From the NCBI GenBank assembly GCA_013365365.1, contig JABVXU010000005.1, positions 124,001-188,000 of the forward strand: a stretch of 64,000 nt of DNA, in the 5' to 3' direction. How positions within the stretch are numbered: position 1 is the first letter of the stretch; the number at the start of each line of letters is the position of its first letter. Under the pieces are notes generated by a model. That model was not told the DNA's origin. It saw only the letters and a list, made by a program, of their open reading frames with translations, and made no database searches. Source of the DNA: Cruorifilaria tuberocauda (Eukaryota > Nematoda > Chromadorea > Rhabditida > Onchocercidae). Below are positions 35,311-46,987 of the stretch, piece after piece. Made by a program: the position numbers and the translations under genes.

Positions 35311-38300
35311 AACTGAATTCAAGATTTGTCGGTAATATGAACAGAAATACTGAATCATTTTATATAAAATAGACGATTTGGTGAGGTTTTTCAAGTTGTT
35401 TTTTAAGCAAAGAATCATTTCTTGAAATAATGAAGTTTTTTATAGTTATTTTTCAAATTGCAAGAGTGAATATCTATATGAATAGGATCATATTAATTTT
35501 CTATATATTAATATACGAGTAGGAAATTAATAGTCATTCCATACCACTGCATTTTATTGCATATTAGTTTAACTGTTATGAACTTTTCACGGATGATTGT
35601 TTATATAGGGAAAATGTTTTCGACCGTTCTAGAAACAAGATGTTTGCAGAGGAATGACGATCAATGGGGAAATAGTAATATCTGCGGTAGAGGTTTTTTT
35701 CAGTAGATCTCTTCCAAAAATATGAAACTGCTAAAAGGGAAGTGAAAGGTAAGTGTACTTAGTAGTGTTTAGTCTTTTAAACTGTTCCTTCCGAAATTTG
35801 TCGTCATCCAATACTTGATTGTCGATTTAAATTTGCTGTGGACGAATTTATAGTGAATTAAAGGTGAATAAAAGATGTTTTGTTTTTTGCAAGGAAAGCC
35901 AATATCTTTGCGTTTTTCAATTTTTTGGTAAAATTTCGGAATTTGCTATCCATTCTATCTCCATAATGCATTTTCTTGTAATTTCTTATTTCAATATTTC
36001 ATGAAAAATCAAAAAATTCATTAAGAAAAGGGAGGCAGAAGATCTCCATTATCACTTTATTAATATGTCTGAGCTTTTTTTTTCGGTAATGCTGTAAGAA
36101 GATTTCTCCAACTTTTGGAAATAAAATACTGATCATTTATTTTCAGATGAATGCATTTTTGAAACTGATACGTAATGATTTCTGAACTTCAATTTTGGAA
36201 GTACCGTATCATTATGAGTGAAGAATTTGGTTCTTATTCCAAAGATGCGTTATGCTTTACGGTTTTTCCTAACGTGTGTTTAATTTAAAGTAGATAAGTG
36301 CAAAATATTCTGTTGAAGATTTCTGACATTTAAAAATTTTTTGTGCCGAACTATTTAAACAAGCGAATTAAAATTATTATTTCTTGTAACGGGCAATTTT
36401 TTTCTCACCTTTTTTGAGAATTCCGTGTGTCTGTTAGCAAAATCATCTTTTTATACTATATTTTATTATTTTTAATTTTAAATCCAAACTTTAAGCTTTA
36501 TATGTCTTAGTCTTAATAATCCGTTACAGTGGTCTTTTTGGTTATTTATTTCGCTTTTCTATTACAACTTGTAATTACATTCATCTGTTTTCTGTTTTTA
36601 GTATTTCATTTTTCTTTTTCTACGATTATATGTTTCTTTTTTATGTTATTGCAAAGTTTTCTATTTCATTTGTTCATACCTTTTTTACACGAAATAGTTT
36701 ATAACAAGTGGAAAATTATGAATAAAATTGATCAAGCATACTTTGAATTATCTACTATGCGTATCAATGCAATTTATTACTGTTTTAAAGGTTCAAAATT
36801 TGGGAAATGCTGCCTCGAAAGGAGAGGGAAAATTACATCAAACGGGAAGCAACGGTGCTATATGATTACTATAATAAGTATTTCATACGTCAGTCCTTTT
36901 TCTTGCTAAATCACAGATTAATTAATCGTTTCGCATATTTATATATCTTTTCATTCACCAAGAAATCTCGATTGTTTATTTGGTGAGATTGAAATTCAGT
37001 CTTGCAGCGAGAAAAATGAATGTTCAACAAAATGGGACAGGTTGGTTTTGGGTCAATCATTTCGTATGTTTGTGTGATTAGTAGTAATAAGCTTTGATTG
37101 GTGTCCAATTAATTAGGCAGTTTTGGAACAGAATATGGTATAATAAGCTTTTCTTTCTGCACTCTTGCCTACTTTTTCAGTATTCCGTCTTGCCATGCAA
37201 ATTGTTACTGCTGTTATTATTACGCAACATCACTGAATAGATGAATTTGGTTGCAGCATTAACCAGAGAAATTCATTAATCCAATCAGGACGAAAAATTA
37301 TTATAATGACAAATTTTTGTCACAAATAAGTGGGGTCAGAGTTATTTCACAGGAGGATTAGGTAGTGTAGTGATTTCTGGTTGAAAAGAGATCGTGAAAG
37401 ATATTAAGTTATTTCATAGCATTTCAGCTTTGTTACTTATTGACATTCATTTACCTTAATGTGAGTAACTTTAGCATCATTCAGTTACTCTATGAAAAAT
37501 AAGGAGACAGCGATAGTTGTAAAGAGGATAAAGCTTTGTGATAGACGACGATTATGCTTTTTGATGTAGCTGAGTTTTAGGATTGGATTGATTATTTGAT
37601 GATAGTAATCCTTGATATTTTAGAAAAATCGAAAAGCTTCAGTCTCGTTATAGAGCTGGAAAATTTCAAGAAATCTGAAAAAATATTTAGCTTTCAAATT
37701 TGATCCATCAATGTTACTGCATGAATTTTATGATTTTTTTGTTTCGAATTTGTTAAAATCAAAAATGCTATAAAAACTTTGTTATTGTTGAAGATTAAAA
37801 TATGCTACTATTAGCAAATTCTTGTGATTGAACAGTGGAGAAAAAAGATTCATTTGATTTTTTTACTTCTAACTTTCGTTGACGAAGGCAACCCTAAAGT
37901 TACACTTTGTTCTTTTTTTACACTTCATTTTTTGCTAATTTTGAAAAAAAAAAAAGCCGTGTAAGTTCATATTAATGCTATACAATTAATTTATTAGTTA
38001 TATTCAGGTTTCATTTAATTAATGAATTATTTTAAATGATACATACAGAAATAGTTGCAAAGATCACATATTATTGGCATCATACAAACTTTATGGAAAA
38101 AATGATTTTCAAAATATTTATAATATTAAAGCGTTTTCAAATATTTTTATAATTAAAACACAGAGATGACATTTCGTTATGTACCATAAAATTTTAAAAT
38201 ATTTTGTATGAACAAAATTTGAAAAAAAAATACACTATGCACTTTTAGATATATCTAAAGTTTCAACTTGATTGCGCATCTTTTCCGATGCAGAAAAAAA

Positions 38301-38373
38301 CTATGGAAATAGGAAATCGTGTCTACTGCTGCAGATTCGAATTGTATTTCAAAGTTAATTTAGATAATTTAAA
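35311..38373. other. 3-kb convergent intergenic region
   Basis: Between the 3' ends of the Tudor and homeobox genes. T-rich on the plus strand. The longest frame (36529-36909) is Phe-rich translated low-complexity sequence. No gene, RNA or repeat supported. Confidence 0.5.
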
Positions 38374-39976
38374 TCATCTTTCTTCTGAATCCACATTATC
38401 CGTTTTTGTGACATTGTCTCCATTGCTAATGCAGTTGTCACCTTGCTTCCGGATGATCTTCTTATGCTTCATACGCCGATTTTGGAACCATGTCTTCACC
38501 TGTGTAAACAATTCCTTTTCAGCTTCTTTTTTTTTTTAAAACATTCGTCTCAATTGAATTTTTATGATTACATTCATTGAGTTGAATTTTTCCCAACAAA
38601 ATTTTTCGGTATTTTTTGAGTCATACCTGTGTTTCACTCAAATTCAACACAGTAGCAAGTTCGATTCTTTCTGGTGTTGATAGATACCGTTGTGTTTCAA
38701 ACCTCTTCTCGAGACCTTGTAGCTGCTGATCCGAAAATACGGTGCGTGCTTTCCTACGCCGATATGATTTACTGGTTGATACTAATCGCAAAGCATCAGT
38801 ACTAGCTGAGGCTGCCCACAAATGAGGGAATACTGCTAAAATACTTTAAACTAAACCTAATCCGTCCGTTATGGTACACTTTTTCAGAAACTATAAGTTG
38901 CTAGCAATATACGTTAAGTGAAATATATTTATCGTTCACGGTTGCAAATGAAGGAAAAGCTTTAAGATGGTAATAGAAGAAATTAATTCTCAAGTACAAA
39001 GAATATAACATTCGCTTGATACTGATCTATCACTTGATACTGATAGGGAAATACGCCCAGTATAAAATAATTGTGAAATTTACTTTATAGAAATAAAAAA
39101 AAAACTGATATAAATTTATTGTCATTCACTTCATCATCAAAGAATTAATCATATGGAGATTAAATAAATGATTTAAATTATTCGATGATCCATTACAGTT
39201 CATTAAGTCAATTTGAATCTTATGATTTATTTAATTTCAACCGAAATTTCTAAGTCATATCTCAGTATCGGTGATAACAGATGAGAAATCAAAATGATAT
39301 GAATTCTTTAACAAATACTATTTTCCTTTGAATTGATTGGCTATTAGAAATTTGAATTGTAATTTATTAAATCTAGACTTTTCGATTCAATTTACCTTTA
39401 AAAAGTTAGAATATTTATTCTAAAGATTTACTACAACAAATGCAACTAACCAGATCTTTGGGCCATTAAGAAACTTTGCTCAAAGGGAAGTACAGCAGCG
39501 GTTGCAGCAGCACAGTTCAACCATAGCGGTATCGTTGTTTCGCGACATGCCAGTGCTGGTTTCTCATCAAAATGTGATGCAGTTGTATTATCAGTATCGG
39601 ATTTTCGATCCACAAAAGAATCTGATTGCTTCAGTAAATCAAAAGCTGCGGTAGTAGGATTTAAGGATAGTGAGAAATGAGGTTGTACACATGTACCACC
39701 ACCAGTTTGTAGAGCAGAAAGTAAACGATCACCATCAGTTGATGGCAAATTTGACTCAGAACTTGACGTTACTATCACTGTTTCTAATTCCTTTTCAAGA
39801 ATTTGCTTATTCGATGTCCCGGGACTTTCAGCATCTATTCGTGAAGTATTTCTGAGGTCAGTAATAGCTGATTCCGGAGATGAAAATGATGATTGCCGGA
39901 GTAAATGACTGATAGAGAAATAATTGACAGGACCCGTACTCGGGCTAGGAGCACTCGTTGGCTCTGCCATATACAT
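38374..39976 (-). CDS. Bsx/bsh-type homeobox transcription factor
   Basis: Three exons (minus strand): 39451-39976, 38627-38835 and 38374-38499, giving 286 residues. The N-terminal 200 residues are Ser/Thr-rich and open with [15 protein letters not shown] followed by the short motif NYFSISHLL, similar to the N-terminal FSI-type motifs of NK-related homeoproteins. The homeodomain (about 202-261) starts [20 protein letters not shown], contains [12 protein letters not shown] and ends with recognition helix [15 protein letters not shown]; Gln 50 and Asn 51 are present. The pattern matches Brain-specific homeobox (Bsx, Drosophila bsh) more closely than Barh or other NK genes. A short acidic tail (DNVDSEER) closes the protein. 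It should bind TAAT-type sites and specify neurons. Large non-coding flanks on both sides are usual for developmental regulators. Confidence 0.9.
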
Positions 39977-40162
39977 ATTTGGAGTTCCTATACTTCGGGT
40001 AATCCAAACTCATCATCTCATTCGTCACAGCTCGTTTTACCGTAATCATCTCAAATTTAATCCTGCGAAGGGGCGGTCTTATCAAGTGCTCGATGTGATA
40101 GACAGGATTGAAAGGGTAAATGCTCCTGACATGGGATAGCTGAACGGATTGTTGATAATTTG

Positions 40163-40218
40163 CTTCTCTTTCTCTTCCCTTCTCTCCTTCTCTCCCTCTC
40201 TCTCTCTCTCTCTCTTTC
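40163..40218. repeat. Pyrimidine tract with (CT)n microsatellite
   Basis: An almost pure C/T stretch ending in about ten CT units, roughly 200 bases upstream of the homeobox start codon. It is of a type that can act in promoters, but no function can be read from it. Confidence 0.9.
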
Positions 40219-42151
40219 TGTCGCTGTTTCCTCAAACTTTATTTTGCTAAGTGAGGTTAAGGATTCGGTATGTTGGGCAATTCAGGAATCAAACAAAGTT
40301 ACGTATCAGGGTAAGAGGGACGTGCACGTAACCAATACATAACTTTATTTAATTTCTATGATTATTAGAAGCAATCAAATATGCTAATTAAAGCCGTGAT
40401 TGTAGAACGTTTATCACATGTAACTATGCATGATTCATATCCATTCTAAGATGAAACGAAATCATTCATTGCAATAATTTTAAATTCAGTATTTTCTCGA
40501 TTTTAATTAAATTCAAATTATTTCTAATCAGTCGTAATCTTCTTTATTTCGAATAATTGTTGTAAGTTACAATTTGTAACTATCTAACTATTGTGATCCG
40601 CTTAGCAATAAAAAAAATCGTCGACTTTTATATTCCAGGAAATAACTTTCGACTTTTTCAACTTTGATCATCAGTACTCACTTCCCTCTATTTTACCTGT
40701 TTTTTCTTCAATGCCTCAAGATGAAACAAGCATATCATTCGGTTATACTGATATTCTTTTCGTTTTTAATATCGTAATTTACAGCTTCAATTTAAAGATA
40801 TAAGGGGAAGGAGTATATAATAGCACAGGGATCGTTCTCTAACAACAGATCAGTAATAGCTGCTCTGGGCATCACAGCTAATGGGCCAACTAATTAAGTT
40901 TCCCATGTTGAGCTCTATCCATTCATTCTTTTCATCATCCCTTTTAAGATCTTTTATACACAATGTAATAACTTTATTTTGAGCAGAAGATGAGAAGGGA
41001 AAAAGGCAATTACTGCCTTAAAGGCTCCATCTTGTCGAATTAGTTGCAAACTTACTAATTTAAAGCTTCTTTCAAGCCTTTTCACTTTTCACTTTCAAAG
41101 CACTCATTAGCACTGGTGATATAATGGAAAAGCTGTGATAGCTTTCTATGCGACAAATCTTAAATGATAATATTGAAATCACTTTAATTATAACAATTGT
41201 TGTTAAAATATTATAATCAATACGATAAAAGTATTATTAATCGTAAAAAACTTTACATACATAGGGAGTGGAAAAGGATAATATTGTGAATGACAGGTAA
41301 TGTTTGAATTATCAAAACACGATAACTGTTGCAGTAAAAGCAACAATAATTCACTAATCCCATATTGATAATATCAACAAATGATATCACAATACGATAT
41401 CTCCTGTCCTCCTGCCAATGCAACCTGAAAGATATATCCTTTAATTCATAATCTTAATTATGATACATTTCAATAATCTTATTAATACCCAATAAATTTA
41501 ATCTATTAACAACAAAAAAAAAAAAAAACTTATTGCAAGACTATTATGATGTAAATGATATGAATCACATGCTATCCATGTTGGCAATTATTTATTGCTC
41601 TCTCGTCTCCAATGCTTCTTGCTTCACTTTATACTGCATGCAACCGATTTTATGCATATTTATGAATGATGATGCTATTACAATAAATGACAGCTATACT
41701 GCTGTGTACATCAATTTGGATGATTGGGGATTGTTTCCTAAATTTGATTTATTAATGATAACTTGTTAATGTGATAAATTGCTAAAAGAATATAATGAAC
41801 AATCATAACTGATCATTATTTTACTTATTTTTGAAATTTTAGAAAGAGAACTAATACGAATATATGAATTTTTAAATATGATATATTTGAAATGCATATA
41901 GCAAACATGCTAACTACTAATAGGATAACTCATACTTTGGCTAAAGTTGAAAAATTAAGTTGCAAAGATTTCATCAAATTTATTGTTACTTTTGCGAATC
42001 AATTTATATGTTTTCATTAGAAATTAAATATCAATAAAAAATTTGATGAAAATCGGAAAGCAAATAGTGCGTTGCAATTAATTGTGGTGAATGTTTATAT
42101 TAACAATAGAACAATTAGTTGGTTAGTGTACTGTGAACGGTTAATTTAAGC

Positions 42152-42274
42152 ATGGCCTGGCGCCGTTATTGGAAACCGTTGATGTCTGCACCGGTTACGA
42201 GCACTAATTGTTGCGGTTTTGAGATTACCAAAGGATACTTAGGGTGTAGGAAATTGTTTAATGGAACAGAGTAA
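42152..42274 (+). CDS. Small open frame, hypothetical
   Basis: A 40-residue frame, MAWRRYWKPLMSAPVTST then NCCGFEITKG, ending TAA. It stands out because it sits in a G+C-richer patch (for example GGCCTGGCGCCGTTATTGG) inside very AT-rich DNA. No splice signals, no family recognised. It may instead be a conserved non-coding element. Confidence 0.2.
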   Translation: MAWRRYWKPLMSAPVTSTNCCGFEITKGYLGCRKLFNGTE

Positions 42275-44294
42275 AATATGAAAACATGAAATAGCTTTTT
42301 GTATCTTTTATATTAAAATATAAAATTATAGCATGTAACTTTTTAACTAACAAATTCAATTATCTTCAGAAATTACAAATGATAAGTAAATTGGAAATTT
42401 TTGTTAAAATAATTTGATCTGTTCAGTTGAACAAATTTAAACATAATTTATGTAGAAATGTATTAATAAAAGCGCATAAGTGAAATTTAGAGATTAATTT
42501 TACATCTCATTTAAATATTTCATTCTAACAGTTAAAATTTAAATAATATAATTGAAGTAGGCCATAGGAAGCTTAAAACTGAAATATAAAACTAAATCTG
42601 GAGAACTGGGAAAATGAATTACCAATTTTGTGCTCAAATGTCTCTATAAATATGAAAATACTGTAAACAGTATGGGAGGAAATAAACGATTTGATGGGAC
42701 AAAATGGATTTTAAAATATTTACAGCAATAAGAGCAATGAGACTATACATCCGAATAAATTTAAATATAATCTATGTGGAAATTCGATGCGGCAAATGAA
42801 GAGGTAGCATAATTAAAGATGCTTTGAAATATACCATTCTGGCGACCTTTGACACCTCTGATATTATTCTTGACAACATATTAATCTCAAAAAAGAACAA
42901 AAACAAACGGAAATGAAAATCAACTAATTTGCATAGGAATAGTGTTGTTGCATGTCAAATTGTGCAAGTTGATACTGTAATTACGGACCACCATGCAAAA
43001 TAGACATAAACACAACAAATTATGTCTCCGACGCATTGCGCAGAAATTGACCTCTTCGCCCCCATCACCTCATATTAATCATATGAGATTTCTACTTTTT
43101 TTTTAATCCCAAAAATTTGTGAAAAATTCAAAATTCTAAATTAAAATATTAGGTTTAAACTTACAATAATTTGAAAATATGACACTCAATTTAATGACGA
43201 AAGTCTATCAAACATTCAAATTACGATATATTTCATGTGAAATCCTCTTTTTTTTAATACATTTATTCAATTTTCCATAAATAACTGTTACAAATATATG
43301 AGAGAATGATGTTCCCTGATTTTGCTAAATGAATTAAATACAAATCACTACAACAATTCCGTATCTCATACAAGCCATCACACGAAGTGGAAATCGCTAT
43401 AACTGCGACTAAACACTAAGTCTCTACTTAATGCGATAAAAATGCGTACCTTCCAAAAACAGCTCTTGAACGATTTAAGAGCACTTGCAAATATAGGTGA
43501 ATATATATTAAATAGGTCATTCAAAGCCATCTTATGACAAAAGCGTTAAGCCACTTCAAATGGATTACCCCTTCTATCAACCATAGTCTTCAAAAGGCGG
43601 CTCACTGAAAGAGCGCACATTAATTAAGTGCATTTCAACAACATATGCAATACCGACACATAAATACATACGCCATACAAATATTGCCAACAATACAGAC
43701 GTAAATTATTCAAATTCGTAAAATGCAATAAGCAATCATTTTATCCGACAAAAATTAATTTAAATTTTAGTTATTAATCAGATGATTAAATCAATTAAGA
43801 ATAGAACCGCAGAAAGTAAATTTGCTATTGCACATCAAATTGGAATTCTGAGATTAATGATGACGGAAATGTCTATTTATATGCTCACTGAAATATATAA
43901 TTGAAATTTTCTTTATTCTGAATTTTCATTTTCATTTGATTTCCCATTCTCCCTTATGTAAAAATATTGAAATACAATCCACCTCGGATAACTTCAATTT
44001 ACATGTCCAGCCTAGATAACTTATATAGATTTCAATTCCGAAGCGACAGTCCTTTATTTTAACTACAATTTTAGACAGAGAAGAATAATGATCCTTTGAA
44101 TTCAGATTAAGATATTAAAATGTAAGATGAAGCTGGAATTTTAGACTATACTATTTTTTCTGTTTAAGGCAAAAAAGAATTCTCAAATCTGATTATTGAA
44201 ACTCAGAGTCTTAAAAATTCAATAAACTGCAAAATCATACTTGCAAAATAAGAAATTACGTAGCAAGATAAAACAATATTTGGAAAAGAAATTT

Positions 44295-46747
44295 TCAGTC
44301 AGCTAGATCTTCTTTTTGCAGGCCCCATAGAAATATATTTGTTGTCGACGAGGATAACAAAAATGGCTTCTTTGGATGTGGACTAACTGAATGTACTATG
44401 GAATTTGGATGCGGTAACTTGTGCAGTATTTTCATCTGAAACATTTTGAAATTAAATCTGCAAAAATATGGGAAAACAAAATAATATACAAGCCGCCATT
44501 TTTCTAAAACGTACTTTAAGTAAATTAATTTTTTCAGCCTTTCAAACAAATACGTTCCTACTTTTAAACATTAAAAAAGTTTTTTTGTCTAAATAAATTA
44601 TTTAACAAAAAGGCGGAAGTAAAAATGCCAGTCTACTTACCTCAATCAAATTCCACATGTACAAATGAGCATCTTCGGAACCGCTTACAACGTGAGCATC
44701 AGTTGAAAGTAAACAACTTTCCAAACGATATTCAGTATTTACGTGGCCTGTATAGCTGAAATTTTAATGATAAAAATAATTCATTCAAAACAGAGTCTGG
44801 GCAAAAGCAATTTCAATTTAACTTTCTTACTGAACCCAAAACACCAAAGAGAAATTTAGAACAAGCAACAAATTAGGACAGAAAGAAAGAATCAACGTTA
44901 CTGGTGATTGAAATAAGAAAGTCTTCAATTAATAAAGAAATATCTTCAGAAAAATTCTTTAAAGGTTTTAAAACATTTTCTTGAATTATGATACGCTCAA
45001 TAATTTTAAGAGGATATGAAGAAAATGAAAGAAGATAACATCAGCCATAAGGTGTATTTTTAGAAAAATAAATAAAAATTGCGAACTCTGCCAATAACTG
45101 TCCGTTCATTTTATCAATCAACCGAATAAAGCCATCTTTAGTGGACACAAGTAAGCATTGACCATCCGCCGAGAAATGCAATGATGTAACACAATCACCG
45201 AAAAAATCTGAAACATCATTTCCGACATATGCATAATGTTCTTGTGCAAAAAACTTTTCGAACTTAAAATTTCTGACCTATGCAACGAAATAAAACTCAG
45301 CATTCGGCAAGAATTCATAGATTTTTACTCAAATTCTACGCTAAAGAGGCAATGAATACGCCCTAAATAAAACTGGTTATATAAACCAAATTGTAAAATA
45401 ATAAGCTTGCCATCAGTTAACTTTCCATTTCGAATGCTATAGACCCGAGCACTACCGTCGGCTGAACCTGAAGCAATCTCATGCGAATTGACATCAACTG
45501 TTAACACAGCATCTGTGGCCTCATCCATCTGCTGTAAAACTAAACACTGATTGATGAAGAAAACTTCTAAATCAATATATACAACGGAGAAAGGAAACGA
45601 AAGTGGAGAAAATGCAGGAATAGAAAATAACCTGGATTGGCGCATTTTTATCACGAATATCAAAGCATCGCACGATACCGTCTTGGCAGGCGGATACTGC
45701 TACTGTAGACTCTTCATTGAACGCCACACTGTTAACCTGACCTTAAATGATTTAATGCATTTTAGTAAAAAAAAGGCAATAGATAGTTCTAATGAATCAC
45801 AATGCAAAATTGAAAAAGAAAAACGCACCATTGTGTCCTCTCCAGCGTCGTATTATTTTCCCCGTTTCAACATCAAAAACCGTCAGTTGTTTATCCATGC
45901 CACCAACAAGTATCATTGAATTATCGCTAGAACCTTGAGCATCCAAAACCTGCAGCAGCTAGGAAATTAAAGTGATATCAGATAGATGAAGCAATTCACC
46001 GTAATAAATATGTGAATTTAGATATTTGAAACAATCAACTGATTCATAAATAATATTGCAAGACTTCTACTTTATTTAAAACGATGAAAAGTCTTGTCTA
46101 CTTACGAAATTCGATTCTTCAACATATATGATTACCTAAATCAATTACCATTAATATTATTTACAGCTATTTTATGATAGCTTCAATAAATTCATGATTC
46201 TTATATTACTCTTATATTCATTATTCTTATATACTTATTCTTATATTAAATTCATGATGAAATCCATGATTACACACATTATATCAAAGTTATGTTACGA
46301 CATATCACTAAAATTATTTACTTTTCACAAGCTAATTAAACAATGCATGAAGAAAATTGATTGATCAAACACAAGACGAACCTCCCATCCTGTTCCTGTA
46401 TATGTTTTTAGAAGAGTTCCTTTATACGGATTCCATAACTTTACTGATTTGTCTGCACCACAGGATAAGCAATAGTTTCCATCCACTAAATTCCAATATT
46501 GAAAATTTAAACTATTAAGTTATTTGTTTCCATTTCCAATGCAGTAAACTTAGACAACATTAAGTGATTAATGCATAAGAATGTGCTGTCGAATGAATTC
46601 TCCTAATGGATGCTCTGCATTTTGCACTATTAATTGAAAAAACTATTAAAACAAACCATTAAATCTAATAGCCCTGACGGCACCCTGATTACAGTTAATA
46701 GTTCGAAGAAGTGTTGTCGGAAGATTCGTATTTAATAAATCCACCAT
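44295..46747 (-). CDS. WDR83/MORG1 WD40 scaffold protein
   Basis: Eight exons (minus strand): 46657-46747, 46382-46485, 45829-45949, 45632-45741, 45411-45531, 45087-45207, 44641-44755 and 44295-44435, giving 307 residues (human WDR83 is 315). Seven WD40 blades span almost the whole protein: RTINCNQGAVRAIRFNVDGN with CLSCGADKSVKLWNPYKG, MILVGGMDKQLTVFDVETGK, VSACQDGIVRCFDIRDKN, IASGSADGSARVYSIRNG, LLVSTKDGFIRLIDKMNG, VVSGSEDAHLYMWNLIE and a last blade ending LWGLQKEDLAD. MORG1 is a scaffold for MAP-kinase complexes and WDR83 is also found with spliceosomes. The intron after 45411 has a GC donor (GATG|GCAAGC). The start codon directly follows an acceptor, and the C7orf25-like gene ends 240 bases upstream on the same strand, so an operon is possible. 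Confidence 0.93.
46191..46257. repeat. Imperfect ATTCTTATAT tandem repeat
   Basis: Four imperfect copies of about 12-15 bases (ATTCTTATATTA type) in a WDR83 intron, flanked on both sides by TTCATGAT. A local low-complexity expansion. Confidence 0.7.
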
Positions 46748-46749
46748 CT
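46748..46749 (-). promoter_or_regulatory. Acceptor directly before WDR83 ATG
   Basis: CTGATTTAG abuts the start codon on the minus strand. With the stop of the upstream gene only 240 bases away, this is a candidate spliced-leader site of a downstream operon gene. Confidence 0.4.
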
Positions 46750-46987
46750 AAATCAGGAAATTTTATTGAAATGCACTAGTTACTAATGAAATTGAATGGC
46801 TGAAATCGCAAGGATATTTATTACAGAGTCTTTGAAAGGTTAAAGTTAAAACTGAAATAAAATGCTTTGAAAGATATTTATGGGAAACTGACATGCCTGC
46901 TGAAAATTTGAGGAAAAAAGTACGCCCAAGCATTTATGCAACATCTCAATACATATAAAATACATCAAAATAAAGTATAAAACAAAA

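Larger units (their letters stand above)
39977..44294. other. 4.3-kb gene-poor region upstream of the homeobox gene
   Basis: Contains a pyrimidine/CT microsatellite (40163-40218), a poly-A run (about 41512-41529), a small G+C-richer open frame (42152-42274) and many TAAT and TAATTA motifs. It is the upstream region of the Bsx-like gene and the 3' flank of the WDR83 gene, so cis-regulatory content is likely. No confirmed gene. Confidence 0.5.

Noticed and set aside
36529..36909. 126-codon open frame, hydrophobic
   Set aside because: Phe/Leu/Ile-rich translation of T-rich DNA followed by an unrelated polar part; no splice context, no recognisable domain.
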